The notes: generated from the letters alone by a model not told the origin. DNA of 64,000 nt from Jatrophihabitans sp. GAS493 (GCF_900230215.1 NZ_LT907982.1:3334001-3398000), one strand, 5' to 3'. Counted from the first letter of the stretch, positions 37,276 through 46,572 are shown. A program made the numbers and translations.

Positions 37276-38889
37276 CTAGGCCAAGCTGACCAGGTCGGCG
37301 AGATCGGGGCTCCAGTTGTCCTCGACCCCGTCGGGTAGCAGGATGACCTTCTCCGGCGACAGCGCCTCCACCGCACCCTCGTCGTGAGTCACCAGCACGA
37401 TCGCGCCGGCGTACGTGCGCAGCGCATCGAGCACCTGCTCCCGGCTCACCGGGTCCAGGTTGTTGGTCGGCTCGTCGAGCATCAGCACATTGGCCGCACT
37501 GGTGACCAGCATGGCCAGTGCGAGCCGCGTCTTCTCCCCGCCGGAGAGCACGCCGGCGGGCTTGCTGACATCGTCGCCGGTGAAGAGGAACGCCCCGAGA
37601 ATCTTGCGCAGTTCGGTGTCGTTCAGCTCGGACGCCGAAGCCGAGGCGGCGGTGCGCATGTTCTCCAGGATGGTCCGATCGTGGTCGAGCGTCTCGTGCT
37701 CCTGCGCGTAGTAGCCCAACTTCAGGCCGTGCCCAGGCAGCACGTCGCCGGTGTCCGGCGCCTCGACCTTGGCCAGGATGCGCAGCAGCGTGGTCTTCCC
37801 GGCACCGTTGAGACCGAGGACCACGACTCGCGATCCGCGGTCGATCGCCAGGTCGACGTCGGTGAAGACTTCGAGCGAGCCGTAGGACTTCGACAGGCCG
37901 GCCGCGGTGAGCGGGGTGCGCCCGCAGGGTGAGGGGTCCGGAAACCGCAGCCGGGCCACCTTGTCGCTGACCCGCACTTCGTCGAGGCCGGCGGCGAGTT
38001 GGGCGGCGCGACGATCCATCTGGTGCGCCGCCTTGGCCTTCGTCGCCTTGGCCCGCATTTTGTCGGCTTGCGACTTAAGAGTCTCGATCTTACGTTCAGC
38101 GTTGGCCCGCTCGCGGTGACGGCGTCGCTCATCCGTCTCGCGCTGCTGCAGGTAGTTTTTCCAGCCGACGTTGTACATGTCCAGCTGGGAACGGTTGGCG
38201 TCGAGGTACCAGACCTTGTTCACCACCGACTCGAGGAGTTCGACGTCGTGGCTGATCAGGACCAGGCCGCCCTGATGGTTCTTGAGGAAATCGCGCAGCC
38301 AACCGATCGAGTCGGCGTCCAGGTGGTTCGTCGGCTCGTCCAACAGCATGGTGGTCGGCTCGCCCGAGTCGCCGAAGAGGATGCGGGCCAGCTCGACGCG
38401 CCGGCGCTGGCCGCCGGAGAGAGTGTCGAGGGTCTGCGAGAGCACCCGGTCGGCCAGACCCAGATGGGAGCAGATACGGGCGGCTTCGCTCTCGGCGGCG
38501 TAGCCGGAGAGGTCGGAGAAACGCTCCTCGAGATTTCCGTAGCGGCGAACCAGATTGGCGTCATCCGGCTTCTCGGCCATCGCTACCTGCAGTTTCGCGA
38601 TGTCACGCAGGATCGTGTCCAGGCCGCGAGCCGAGAGCACCCGGTCGCGGGCCGTGACGTCCAGGTCGCCCGATCGTGGATCCTGCGGGAGGTAACCGAC
38701 CGGGCCGCGGGTGACGATCTCACCGGCGTGCGAGACGGTCTCACCGGCGAGCACCTTCAGGCTGGTGGTCTTGCCGGCGCCATTGCGCCCGACCAGACCG
38801 ATGCGGTCGCCAGGCTGGATTCGCAGGTTGGTGGGTTCGAGGAGAATACGGGCCCCAGCCCGTAGTTCAAGGCCGGAAGCAGTGATCAT
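37276..38889 (-). CDS. ABC-F family ATPase
   Basis: 537 residues with two ATPase domains and no transmembrane segment. Walker A motifs are GRNGAGKTTSL and GLNGAGKTTLL, signatures LSGGQRRRVELARIL and LSGGEKTRLALAML, and the linker (about 240-310) is basic and helical (ERKIETLKSQADKMRAKA). ABC-F proteins bind the ribosomal E site, as translation factors or antibiotic-resistance proteins. The order crotonase-ABC-F-suf matches Rv1472-Rv1473. A housekeeping translation role is more likely than resistance. Confidence 0.93.
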   Translation of the reverse strand: MITASGLELRAGARILLEPTNLRIQPGDRIGLVGRNGAGKTTSLKVLAGETVSHAGEIVTRGPVGYLPQDPRSGDLDVTARDRVLSARGLDTILRDIAKLQVAMAEKPDDANLVRRYGNLEERFSDLSGYAAESEAARICSHLGLADRVLSQTLDTLSGGQRRRVELARILFGDSGEPTTMLLDEPTNHLDADSIGWLRDFLKNHQGGLVLISHDVELLESVVNKVWYLDANRSQLDMYNVGWKNYLQQRETDERRRHRERANAERKIETLKSQADKMRAKATKAKAAHQMDRRAAQLAAGLDEVRVSDKVARLRFPDPSPCGRTPLTAAGLSKSYGSLEVFTDVDLAIDRGSRVVVLGLNGAGKTTLLRILAKVEAPDTGDVLPGHGLKLGYYAQEHETLDHDRTILENMRTAASASASELNDTELRKILGAFLFTGDDVSKPAGVLSGGEKTRLALAMLVTSAANVLMLDEPTNNLDPVSREQVLDALRTYAGAIVLVTHDEGAVEALSPEKVILLPDGVEDNWSPDLADLVSLA

Positions 38890-38981
38890 CAGGCCTCCAG
38901 TCTAACCGGGGCAGCGGCGGCCCTCCGACACGAAAGACGTGATTGTGACCAACCCCGGCAAGGGGTACAGCTGCGGCGTCC

Positions 38982-39332
38982 TCAGACGTTGAAGCCCAGC
39001 GCGCGCAGCTGCTCCCGTCCGTCCTCGGTGATCTTGTCCGGGCCCCACGGCGGCAGCCAGACCCAGTTGATCTTGAGCTCGGTCGCGAGGGGACGCGCTC
39101 CGCCGGTGACCGCCGCGTTGGACTGGTCTTCGATCACGTCGGTGAGCGGGCAGGCCGCCGAGGTGAGGGTCATGTCGAGCGTGACGATGGCGCCCTCCTC
39201 GGCCGGGTCGATGCGGACGTCGTAGATCAGTCCTAGATCCACCACATTGATGCCGAGTTCCGGGTCGACCACGTCACGCATGGCCTCCTCGACATCGTCG
39301 CGCGAGGGGAGGCTTACGGCTACGTTCGTCAT
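38982..39332 (-). CDS. MIP18/DUF59 iron-sulfur assembly factor (SufT-like)
   Basis: 116 residues, a single DUF59 domain: VVDPELGINVVDLGLIYDVRI, then TLTSAACPLTDVIEDQ with the conserved Cys, and WVWLPPWGPDKITEDGREQL. It assists maturation of Fe-S proteins and is the last gene of the suf operon (Rv1466 equivalent). The ATG at 39332 lies 11 bp after the sufU stop. A longer in-frame extension upstream overlaps sufU and is not coding. Confidence 0.93.
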   Translation of the reverse strand: MTNVAVSLPSRDDVEEAMRDVVDPELGINVVDLGLIYDVRIDPAEEGAIVTLDMTLTSAACPLTDVIEDQSNAAVTGGARPLATELKINWVWLPPWGPDKITEDGREQLRALGFNV

Positions 39333-39343
39333 GATTCTGGTCC

Positions 39344-39829
39344 TTATCTCGTGTGCTCGTGCGTGCTGGTCGCCTGCACTGGCGTGCTGGTTGCCTGCGC
39401 GACTGCACCCTTCATGGCCATCCATCCGAGCAGGGCACACTTCACCCGCGCCGGGTATTTGGAGACTCCCTCGAAGGCAACCGCGTCGTCGAGGGCGTCG
39501 GCGATCTCGTCGGTGATCTCGGCGTGGCCCTGTGACTTCATCAGGTCCAGGAAGAGCGAGTTGAGTTCCATCGCGTCGGCGATCGGCTTCCCGACCACCA
39601 GATCGGTCATCACGGAGGTCGAGGCCTGACTGATCGAACAACCCTCGCCGACCCAACCGAGCTCGCTGATCGCGCCGTCGGTGACCTTGACCCGCATCGT
39701 CACCTCGTCGCCGCAGGTCGGGTTGACGTGATGCACCTCGGCGTCGAAGTCCTCCGGCAGACCGCGGTGGTGCGGGTTCTTGTAGTGGTCGATGATGATC
39801 TGCTGATACAGCGAATCCATGGTCGTCAT
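39344..39829 (-). CDS. sufU: SufU zinc-dependent sulfurtransferase/scaffold
   Basis: 161 residues, IscU-like fold. Conserved cysteines are in NPTCGDEVTM, GEGCSISQASTSVM and VKCALLGW, with Asp43-type ligand DE. In SUF systems of Gram-positive bacteria SufU takes persulfide sulfur from SufS at a zinc site. Translation is coupled: the ATG shares one base with the sufS stop (TGATG). A short Thr/Gln-rich tail (AQATSTPVQATSTHEHTR) follows the conserved domain and contains a repeat. Confidence 0.95.
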   Translation of the reverse strand: MTTMDSLYQQIIIDHYKNPHHRGLPEDFDAEVHHVNPTCGDEVTMRVKVTDGAISELGWVGEGCSISQASTSVMTDLVVGKPIADAMELNSLFLDLMKSQGHAEITDEIADALDDAVAFEGVSKYPARVKCALLGWMAMKGAVAQATSTPVQATSTHEHTR

Positions 39830-41079
39830 CAGAAAATCTCCTTGACCTTCTCGATGCCCCGCACGAGCGCGTCGATCTCGTCGGTGCTGGTGTACACACC
39901 GAATGACGCTCGCGTGGTCGCAGGTATTCCGTACCGCACGCACACCGGTCGCGCGCAGTGATGCCCGGCCCGCACCGCGATGCCGTGCTCGTCCAACAGC
40001 TGCGCGACGTCATGCGGATGAATGCCCGCGAGCGTGAAGGAGATCGTCGCTCCACGATCGAACGGCTCAGCCGGGCCGATGATGCGCAGGCCGTCGACGC
40101 TCTGCAGACCCTTCAGCGCGTACGCGGTGATCTCCTCTTCGTGGACCTGAATGTTCTGCATGCCCAGGCTGCTGACGTAATCGATGGCGGCACCGAGCCC
40201 GACGGCCTGGGCGATCGGCGGCGTGCCGGCTTCGAAGCGATGCGGCGGCGCGGCAAACGTGGTGCCGGACATCGACACCGTCTCGATCATCTCGCCGCCG
40301 CCGAGGAATGGCGGCAACGCAGCGAGCAGGTCGTAGCGGCCCCAGAGCACACCGATGCCGGTCGGCCCATAGAGCTTGTGACCGGTAAAGGCGACGAAGT
40401 CGGTGCCGAGCGCCTGAACATCCAACGGCCGGTGCGGGGCCGACTGGGCGGCATCGAGGATGGTCAACGCACCGACGGCCTTGGCCCGGTCCACGATGCG
40501 GGCGACCGGGTTCACCGTGCCCAAGGCGTTCGACTGATGAACGAAGGAGACGACCTTGGTGCGCTCGTTGATCACCTCGTCTATCGCGCCATCGACCAGG
40601 CGGCCCTCGTCGTCGATCGGGATGTAGCGGAACGTGGCGCCGGTGCGCTGGGCCAGCAGCTGCCAGGGCACCAGGTTGCTGTGGTGCTCCATCTCGGTGA
40701 CAACTATCTCGTCGCCCGGGCCGAGGCGGAACCGCTCGGCCCCGGGGGTGGTCGAGGCGTTGGAGAAGGAGTACGCGAGCAGGTTCAGCGACTCGGAGAT
40801 GTTCTTGCCGAAGACGATCTCCTCGCGCGAGGGCGCGTTGATGAACGCCGCGACCTTGTCCCGTGCCCCCTCGAAGGCGTTCGTCGCCTCGGAGCCGAGG
40901 GTGTGCACCGCACGCGCCACATTGGAGTTGTGACGGGCGTAGAAGTCGGTAAGCGCGTCGAGCACGACCTGCGGCTTCTGCGAGGTGTTGGCGCTGTCCA
41001 GGTACACCAGCGGCACGCCGTGAACCTCGCGGCTCAGGATCGGGAAGTCCTTGCGGACCGCCTCCACATCGATGCTCAT
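39829..41079 (-). CDS. sufS: Cysteine desulfurase SufS
   Basis: 416 residues, group II cysteine desulfurase. It removes sulfur from cysteine with PLP and passes it to SufU. The PLP Lys is in FTGHKLYGPTGIGVLWG, the PLP His in EMEHHSNLVPWQ, and the catalytic Cys in RAGHHCARPVC. The ATG at 41079 is chosen over an upstream start because GGAG lies 6-7 nt before it. It sits 65 bp after sufC in the sufRBD-Rieske-sufCSU order. Confidence 0.95.
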   Translation of the reverse strand: MSIDVEAVRKDFPILSREVHGVPLVYLDSANTSQKPQVVLDALTDFYARHNSNVARAVHTLGSEATNAFEGARDKVAAFINAPSREEIVFGKNISESLNLLAYSFSNASTTPGAERFRLGPGDEIVVTEMEHHSNLVPWQLLAQRTGATFRYIPIDDEGRLVDGAIDEVINERTKVVSFVHQSNALGTVNPVARIVDRAKAVGALTILDAAQSAPHRPLDVQALGTDFVAFTGHKLYGPTGIGVLWGRYDLLAALPPFLGGGEMIETVSMSGTTFAAPPHRFEAGTPPIAQAVGLGAAIDYVSSLGMQNIQVHEEEITAYALKGLQSVDGLRIIGPAEPFDRGATISFTLAGIHPHDVAQLLDEHGIAVRAGHHCARPVCVRYGIPATTRASFGVYTSTDEIDALVRGIEKVKEIF

Positions 41080-41144
41080 TCGCACTCCATCCAACTCGTA
41101 CTGGCCGCCAATCGCTCGGCGCCCGGTTCAGCCCTTACGCGCGG

Positions 41145-41897
41145 TTAGGCCTTGGCCGTCTCGTTGACTCCGAAGCGGGCATAGCCTTCGTTCTCCAGCC
41201 GCGTCGCGAGCTCCGCACCGCCGGACTCGACGATGCGACCGTCGAAGAAGACGTGCACGAAGTCGGGCTCGATGTAGCGCAGGATTCGCGTGTAGTGGGT
41301 GATCAGTAGCGTTCCGATGCCGGTTTCGCGGACCCGGTTCACGCCCTCGCTGACGCTGCGCAGGGCGTCGACGTCCAGGCCGGAGTCGGTCTCGTCGAGG
41401 ATGGCGATCTTCGGCTTGAGCAGCGCCATCTGCAGGATTTCGTGGCGCTTCTTCTCGCCGCCGGAGAATCCCTCGTTGACGTTGCGCTCGGCGAAGGACT
41501 TGTCCATCTCGAGGTCGGTCATCGCGGTGTTGACCTCCTTGACCCAGGTGCGCAGCTTCGGCGCCTCGCCGCGGACCGCGGTGGCCGCGGTGCGCAGGAA
41601 GTTGGAGACCGAGACTCCCGGCACCTCGACCGGATACTGCATGGCCAGGAAGAGTCCGGCCCGGGCCCGCGCGTCGACACTCATCGCGAGCACGTCCTCA
41701 CCATCGAGGAGCACCTGCCCGGAGGTCACTGTGTACTTCGGGTGGCCGGCGATCGAGTAGGCCAGCGTGGACTTTCCTGAGCCGTTCGGCCCCATGATCG
41801 CGTGCGTCTCGCCGGACGAGACGGTCAGATCGACGCCCCGCAGAATCGGGGTGTCCTCGACGGCGACGTGGAGGTCGCGGATCTCAAGTGTGCTCAT
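41145..41897 (-). CDS. sufC: SUF ATPase SufC
   Basis: 250 residues, soluble ABC ATPase that drives the SufBCD scaffold. Walker A is MGPNGSGKSTLAYSI, the signature FSGGEKKRHEILQMALL and Walker B IAILDETDSGLDVDAL. Lies 5 bp after the Rieske gene. The length and motifs are standard. Confidence 0.97.
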   Translation of the reverse strand: MSTLEIRDLHVAVEDTPILRGVDLTVSSGETHAIMGPNGSGKSTLAYSIAGHPKYTVTSGQVLLDGEDVLAMSVDARARAGLFLAMQYPVEVPGVSVSNFLRTAATAVRGEAPKLRTWVKEVNTAMTDLEMDKSFAERNVNEGFSGGEKKRHEILQMALLKPKIAILDETDSGLDVDALRSVSEGVNRVRETGIGTLLITHYTRILRYIEPDFVHVFFDGRIVESGGAELATRLENEGYARFGVNETAKA

Positions 41898-41902
41898 TAC
41901 CT

Positions 41903-42214
41903 TTAGTTCTCCAACTCGATGTAGACATGTCCGTCAGTGACGGTGACTGCGTAGGTGGGCACCGGTGCCGTCGCGGGTGGGCCCAGCGGCTTTCCGCTGC
42001 GAAGGTCGAAACGGGATCCGTGGAGGTCGCACTCGATCGTGCAGCCCTTCACTCCCCCGTCCGACAAGGGGAAGTCCGCGTGCGAACAGACGTCCTCAAT
42101 GGCGAAGAACTCGTCGGCGACCTGCACGATCGCCACGTCGACCTCGGCCAGTTCGACTCGAAGCGCCTCGCCCGGGGTGAGCTCGTCGACCGAGCAGACC
42201 TTGACCAGGGTCAC
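41903..42214 (-). CDS. Rieske [2Fe-2S] protein within the suf operon
   Basis: 103 residues. Rieske ligands are complete: CSH in EDVCSHADFPLSDG and C-x2-H in CTIECDLHGSRFDLRSG. It resembles the ferredoxin subunits of non-heme oxygenases (NirD/BphA3 type). Its place between sufD and sufC, with a 4-bp overlap (GTGA) with sufD, suggests a part in SUF assembly, perhaps as an electron donor; this is an inference and the arrangement is seen in several actinobacterial orders. Confidence 0.93.
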   Translation of the reverse strand: MTLVKVCSVDELTPGEALRVELAEVDVAIVQVADEFFAIEDVCSHADFPLSDGGVKGCTIECDLHGSRFDLRSGKPLGPPATAPVPTYAVTVTDGHVYIELEN

Positions 42215-43407
42215 TGCTGGGTCCCTGACGTACCGCCAAGTCCGAGCCGATCTTCGATGCTCGACATGAGGCTCTCCTGCAGCTCGTCGACACCGAGGCG
42301 ATCCACGATGTCGGCGAAGAAGCCGCGCACGACCAGGCGTCGCGCCTCGGCCTCGGGAATCCCGCGGGCCTGTAAGTAGAACAGCTGTAGGTCGTCGAAG
42401 CGGCCGGTGGCGCTCGCGTGCCCAGCGCCGGTGATCTCGCCGGTCTCGATCTCCAGGTTCGGGACCGAGTCGGCCCGGGCGCCGTCGGTGAGCACCAGGT
42501 TCCGGTTCAGCTCGAATGTCTCGGTGCCGGTTGCCGCCGGACGGATCCGCACGTCGCCGATCCAGACGGTGCGGGCGCTCGCACCCTGCAGCGCGTTCTT
42601 GTAGAGCACGTTGGAGACGCAGTCGGGTGTGCTGTGGTCGATGTACAGCCGGGCCTCGTGGTGCTGACCGCTGCCGGCGAAGGCCAGTCCGCGCAGCTCG
42701 GCGCTGCCGCCGGGTGCGGTGTACCGCACCGTCGGGGCCACTCGCACCACACGACCGCCGAGGCTGATCACACTGTGCGAGAGAGTCGAATCGCGACCCA
42801 GCAGCGCGCTGTGCGCAGCGAGGTGCACGGCCGAGGCGTCGTTGTTGTGCACGCTGATGAAGGAGAGCTTGGCTCCGTCACCGACGATCAGCTCGACGTT
42901 CTCGGCGATCGATCCGGCACCGCTGTAGTTGACGACGACGGTGGCCCGGGCGAACGCCCCGACCTCGACGACCAGATGCGCGTAAGTCGTTCCGGCCGGC
43001 GTGCGGGCGTCGATGACGACCGGCTCGTCGACCTCGGTGCTGGCCGGGACGACCACCACGAATGCCTGGGCGCTGTGGTTGAAGGCCAGCGCGCTGACCC
43101 GGTCGGCCGGCTGCAGAGCCCGTCCGACCCGGGGGTCGGACATCGGCTCTGCGCCGTGACGGACGGCCGGGTCGGCCACGACGGTCGCCTCGATCGCCGT
43201 GCTCGCCGTGATCGGGTTGAAGAACTCGCGCACCACCCGGATGGGTGTGAAGCGCCACTCCTCTTCCCGCCCGGTGGGGACGGCGAAATCGTCGGCGTTG
43301 CGCGAGGTGAAGCGCTCCGGCGGGCTGCCGGTCATCCCGCCGTGGGAGTGACTGCCGACCAGCTGGGGGCCGGTCGTCGCTGCTACTGCTGTGTCGGTCG
43401 CTGACAT
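42211..43407 (-). CDS. sufD: SUF scaffold protein SufD
   Basis: 398 residues with the SufBD beta-helix core (LRGLAFAGSGQHHEARLYIDH, FELNRNLVLTDGARADSVPNLEIET) and the family ending GHASATGRFDDLQLFYLQARGI (20 shown: GHASATGRFDDLQLFYLQAR). It partners SufB and SufC in the Fe-S scaffold. The ATG begins 3 bp before the sufB stop region on the same strand, and the stop overlaps the Rieske start. Length is typical. Confidence 0.95.
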   Translation of the reverse strand: MSATDTAVAATTGPQLVGSHSHGGMTGSPPERFTSRNADDFAVPTGREEEWRFTPIRVVREFFNPITASTAIEATVVADPAVRHGAEPMSDPRVGRALQPADRVSALAFNHSAQAFVVVVPASTEVDEPVVIDARTPAGTTYAHLVVEVGAFARATVVVNYSGAGSIAENVELIVGDGAKLSFISVHNNDASAVHLAAHSALLGRDSTLSHSVISLGGRVVRVAPTVRYTAPGGSAELRGLAFAGSGQHHEARLYIDHSTPDCVSNVLYKNALQGASARTVWIGDVRIRPAATGTETFELNRNLVLTDGARADSVPNLEIETGEITGAGHASATGRFDDLQLFYLQARGIPEAEARRLVVRGFFADIVDRLGVDELQESLMSSIEDRLGLGGTSGTQQ

Positions 43408-43410
43408 TGC

Positions 43411-44841
43411 TTAGCCGACCGCCCCTTCCATCTGAAGTTCGATGAGCCGGTTCAGCTCGAGCGCGTACTCCATCGGCAGTTCGCGAGCGATCGGCTCGAT
43501 GAACCCACGCACGATCATGGCCATCGCCTCGTCCTCGGAGAGGCCCCGGCTCATCAGGTAGAAGAGCTGGTCGTCACTGACCTTGGAGACGGTCGCTTCG
43601 TGACCCATCGAGACGTCGTCCTCGCGGACATCGACGTAGGGGTAGGTGTCCGAGCGGGAGATTGTGTCGACGAGCAGCGCGTCGCACTTCACCGTCGACT
43701 TGCTGTGGTGCGAGCCGGGCTCGACCTGCACCAGACCTCGGTAGGAGGTGCGTCCGCCACCACGGGCCACCGACTTGGAGATGATCGTCGAGGAGGTGTG
43801 GGCTGCCGCGTGCACCATCTTGGCGCCCGCGTCCTGGTGCTGTCCCTCGCCGGCGAAGGCGATCGAAAGCACCTCACCCTTGGCATGCTCGCCGGTCATC
43901 CAGACGGCCGGGTACTTCATCGTCACCTTGGAGCCGATGTTGCCGTCGACCCACTCCATGGTGGCGCCCTCCTGCGCGACGGCCCGCTTGGTGACGAGGT
44001 TGTAGACGTTGTTCGACCAGTTCTGGATGGTCGTGTAGCGGCAGCGACCACCCTTCTTGACGATGATCTCGACGACCGCGGAGTGCAGCGAGTCCGAGGA
44101 GTAGATCGGCGCGGTGCAACCTTCGACGTAGTGCACGTAGGCGTCCTCGTCGATGATCATCAGGGTGCGCTCGAACTGCCCCATGTTCTCGGTGTTGATG
44201 CGGAAGTAGGCCTGCAGCGGGATCTCGACGTGCACGCCCTTCGGTACATAGATGAAGGACCCGCCCGACCAGACCGCTGTGTTCAGCGCGGCGAACTTGT
44301 TGTCACCGGACGGGATGATCGTGCCGAAGTACTCCTTGAAGAGATCCTCGTGCTCGCGCAGGGCGGTGTCGGTGTCGAGGAAGAGGACACCCTGCTCCTC
44401 GAGGTCCTCGCGAATCTTGTGGTAGACCACCTCGGACTCATACTGAGCCGCCACACCGGAGACCAGACGCTGCTTCTCCGCCTCCGGGATGCCCAGCTTG
44501 TCGTAGGTGTTCTTGATGTCGGCCGGAAGGTCATCCCAGGTCGCAGCCTGCTTCTCGGTGGATCGCACGAAGTACTTGATGTTGTCGAAGTCGATCCCCG
44601 ACAGGTCCGATCCCCAGTTCGGCATCGGCTTCTTGTAGAAGATCTCCAAGGCCTTGAGCCGGCGTTCGAGCATCCACTCAGGCTCGTTCTTGAGCATGGA
44701 GATGTTCCGAACCACGTCGGCGCTCAGACCACGCTTGGCGATCGACCCGGCGGTGTCGGTGTCCGACCAGCCGAACTTGTACGTCGACAGGGCATCGATC
44801 TGCTCGTCTTGGGTCAATACGCGCTCAGGAGCTGTTGTCAT
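43411..44841 (-). CDS. sufB: SUF scaffold protein SufB (no intein)
   Basis: 476 residues, the main Fe-S assembly scaffold. Conserved: [37 protein letters not shown] with a conserved Cys, and the carboxy-terminal [20 protein letters not shown]. The conserved Cys near STVKCDALL is also present. M. tuberculosis SufB (Rv1461) carries an intein; this copy is uninterrupted. GGAGG lies upstream of the ATG, which shares one base with the sufR stop. Sequence upstream of this start belongs to sufR. Confidence 0.97.
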   Translation of the reverse strand: MTTAPERVLTQDEQIDALSTYKFGWSDTDTAGSIAKRGLSADVVRNISMLKNEPEWMLERRLKALEIFYKKPMPNWGSDLSGIDFDNIKYFVRSTEKQAATWDDLPADIKNTYDKLGIPEAEKQRLVSGVAAQYESEVVYHKIREDLEEQGVLFLDTDTALREHEDLFKEYFGTIIPSGDNKFAALNTAVWSGGSFIYVPKGVHVEIPLQAYFRINTENMGQFERTLMIIDEDAYVHYVEGCTAPIYSSDSLHSAVVEIIVKKGGRCRYTTIQNWSNNVYNLVTKRAVAQEGATMEWVDGNIGSKVTMKYPAVWMTGEHAKGEVLSIAFAGEGQHQDAGAKMVHAAAHTSSTIISKSVARGGGRTSYRGLVQVEPGSHHSKSTVKCDALLVDTISRSDTYPYVDVREDDVSMGHEATVSKVSDDQLFYLMSRGLSEDEAMAMIVRGFIEPIARELPMEYALELNRLIELQMEGAVG

Positions 44842-45686
44842 CAGCGATTCCTCCCAGATGGGGACTTTGCGGTGGTGGTCGAAACGGTGGCCGAGACTCC
44901 GGCCGGACTTGCGGGCACAGACACGCCGGCCGGAGAGACTCTGCTCCGGTCGGCGAAGTGGGTGGTGCAGACGCCGTCGCCATGGGCGATGGTGGCCAGT
45001 CGCTGCACGTTGGTTCCGAGCAGCTGTTCGAAGGCACGCGTCTCTGCCTCGCACAGTTGCGGGAACTGCGCCGCTACGTGTGCAACCGGGCAGTGGTGCT
45101 GGCAGATCTGCACTCCGGCCGGAGTGCTCTGCACGTTGGCAGCGTAGCCCTGCCCGGTGAGGGCGACGGCCAAGGCGTCGGCCTGGGTGGCCGGATCCAC
45201 AGTCGAGGCAGGCAGCGACGGGGCCAGGCTGCGCGCCAGCATCGCGGCGCGGTGGTCGGCGAAATGGGTGACCGCATCCGCGCCGCCCGTCTCGTTGAGG
45301 TAGCGCAGCGCTGTGGTGGCCAGGTCGTCGTAGGCGTGCGGGAATGAGGCCCGCCCGGCGTCGGTGAGCTGATAGGCCCGCGCCGGACGTCCCGGCCCGG
45401 TCACGCTGCTGGGACGGCGTGGGGCGCACTGCTCGAGGATGCCGTCGCTGACCAGCGCGTCCAGGTGCCGGCGCACGCCGGCGGCGGAGAGACCGAGCGC
45501 CTGGGCGATGTCGGCGGCCGACTGCGGTCCGCGTTCCAACACGGTCCGGGCGACGGTGTCCCGGGTGCTGTCTCGGGTGCTTTCGCGGGTGCTTTCACGG
45601 GTGCTTTCGCGGTGGCCCGGTTCGCCGGTGGGTGCTCCCAGTTCCGGATGGCGTACACCCGACAGCGAACCAGGATTGAATTTCAC
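44841..45686 (-). CDS. sufR: SufR iron-sulfur-sensing repressor of the suf operon
   Basis: 281 residues. A winged-helix domain occupies about 40-115 ([34 protein letters not shown]), and the cluster-binding region near 190-215 has [20 protein letters not shown]. SufR represses the operon when it holds a [4Fe-4S] cluster. Odd: residues 27-42 are [14 protein letters not shown] repeats from a 12-bp tandem repeat, and the last 35 residues are a low-complexity Ser/Val tail. The GTG start has CATACT six bases upstream and no ribosome-binding site. First gene of the operon; coupled to sufB. Confidence 0.93.
   Translation of the reverse strand: MKFNPGSLSGVRHPELGAPTGEPGHRESTRESTRESTRDSTRDTVARTVLERGPQSAADIAQALGLSAAGVRRHLDALVSDGILEQCAPRRPSSVTGPGRPARAYQLTDAGRASFPHAYDDLATTALRYLNETGGADAVTHFADHRAAMLARSLAPSLPASTVDPATQADALAVALTGQGYAANVQSTPAGVQICQHHCPVAHVAAQFPQLCEAETRAFEQLLGTNVQRLATIAHGDGVCTTHFADRSRVSPAGVSVPASPAGVSATVSTTTAKSPSGRNR
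45562..45609 (-). repeat. Four 12-bp tandem repeats encoding REST/RDST in SufR
   Basis: CGGGTGCTTTCG-type units occur four times with single substitutions, in frame, before the winged-helix domain. Confidence 0.85.
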
Positions 45687-45692
45687 AACACT

Positions 45693-45698
45693 AGTATG
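45693..45698 (-). promoter_or_regulatory. -10 hexamer CATACT for sufR
   Basis: CATACT (minus strand) ends 6 nt before the GTG at 45686 with no ribosome-binding site, so the suf operon appears to begin with a leaderless sufR. Confidence 0.42.
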
Positions 45699-45731
45699 AC
45701 GTATTTCCGCCGAACCTGGTGGGATCCGTAA

Positions 45732-45789
45732 CCGGTGAGTACTTGAGCTTGGTCACGCTCACGCCATCTGGCCGAATCCGACTCACCGG
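45732..45789. promoter_or_regulatory. Inverted repeat CCGGTGAGT / ACTCACCGG in the sufR-acyltransferase gap
   Basis: Perfect 9-bp arms at 45732-45740 and 45781-45789, 40 bp apart, between two divergent promoters. The right arm abuts the acyltransferase -10 region. This could be a pair of half-sites for one regulator of both genes. Confidence 0.4.
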
Positions 45790-45790
45790 A

Positions 45791-45806
45791 CAGGTAGATT
45801 TACCTG
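45791..45806 (+). promoter_or_regulatory. Palindrome CAGGTA-GATT-TACCTG containing -10 TAGATT
   Basis: Six-base arms around GATT end at the base before the GTG at 45807. TAGATT (45795-45800) fits TANNNT with 6-nt spacing, so the palindrome overlaps both the -10 and the expected transcription start. Confidence 0.45.
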
Positions 45807-46490
45807 GTGCTATTCCAAGTGCTCGAGTACACCTTGGCACCGGCACTGCGCGCGATCTACCAACCCGATGTGGTCGGCTTCGAATACGTACCCCGTACCG
45901 GCCCGGTGATCTTCGCGGCCAACCACCTCTCCTTCGCCGATCAGGTCTTCACTCCGCTCGCGGCTCGCCGGCAGGTTCTCTATTTCGCGAAAGCCGAGTA
46001 TTTCAACACCGGCGGACTGCGCGGACGGGTGACCGCCGCCGCCTTCCGGCAGATGGGCCAGGTGGCCGTCGAGCGAGACGACCCCCGGGCGGCGGCCGCG
46101 ACGATCGATGAGGGGGCGCACCTGCTCAGCGAGGGGTGTGCGCTCGGTATCTACCCGGAGGGCACCCGTTCACCGGATGGTCGGCTGTACAAGTTCCGTA
46201 CCGGAGTAGCCCGGCTGGCCCTGCGCACCGGCGCGCCGGTTGTCCCGGTGGCCCTGGTCGGCACCCGGGAGGCCAACCCGCCGGGTACCAACCGCTGGCA
46301 CCGGGTGCCGGTCAGCGTTCGCTTCGGTGCGCCGATGGACTTCAGCAATCGCGCAGAGGACGAGCGAAGCTCCCGCATGCTGCGGGCGGTTACCGACGAA
46401 GTCCGCGCCTGCATCCAGCAGATGTCGGGGCAGAACTACGTCGATACCTTCGCCAGCACCGCCAAACTCAGTCCGGCGGCCGAGCAGTGA
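45807..46490 (+). CDS. 1-acyl-glycerol-3-phosphate acyltransferase (PlsC-type)
   Basis: 227 residues. The acyltransferase HX4D motif is NHLSFAD (about residues 38-44), the second block is YPEGTRSPDGRLYKFRTG, and VVPVALVGTREANPPG follows. It transfers an acyl chain from ACP or CoA to lysophosphatidic acid at the inner membrane face. The GTG start lies directly after a palindrome containing a -10 hexamer. Divergent from sufR. Its link to iron-sulfur genes is positional only. Confidence 0.9.
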   Translation: MLFQVLEYTLAPALRAIYQPDVVGFEYVPRTGPVIFAANHLSFADQVFTPLAARRQVLYFAKAEYFNTGGLRGRVTAAAFRQMGQVAVERDDPRAAAATIDEGAHLLSEGCALGIYPEGTRSPDGRLYKFRTGVARLALRTGAPVVPVALVGTREANPPGTNRWHRVPVSVRFGAPMDFSNRAEDERSSRMLRAVTDEVRACIQQMSGQNYVDTFASTAKLSPAAEQ

Positions 46491-46559
46491 CTGGGTGCTC
46501 CAAGCATGATCTGACCCACGGTGCAGGCCCGCAATCAGCGCCTGCTGCCAGCATGTTCC

Positions 46560-46565
46560 TAGACT
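46560..46565 (+). promoter_or_regulatory. -10 hexamer TAGACT, leaderless start at 46573
   Basis: TAGACT ends 7 nt before the GTG and there is no ribosome-binding site. It gives the ABC-ctaA operon its own promoter. Confidence 0.45.
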
Positions 46566-46572
46566 CGACCCC

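Noticed and set aside
43600-45147. 515-codon plus-strand open frame opposite sufB and sufR
   Set aside because: Both minus-strand genes have full family motifs; the plus frame is Val/Asp/Arg-rich with no domain.
45684-45700. SufR operator of the mycobacterial ACACT-N5-TGTGA type
   Set aside because: ACACT and TCACA occur next to each other near the sufR start, but not with the spacing or orientation of that operator as I recall it.
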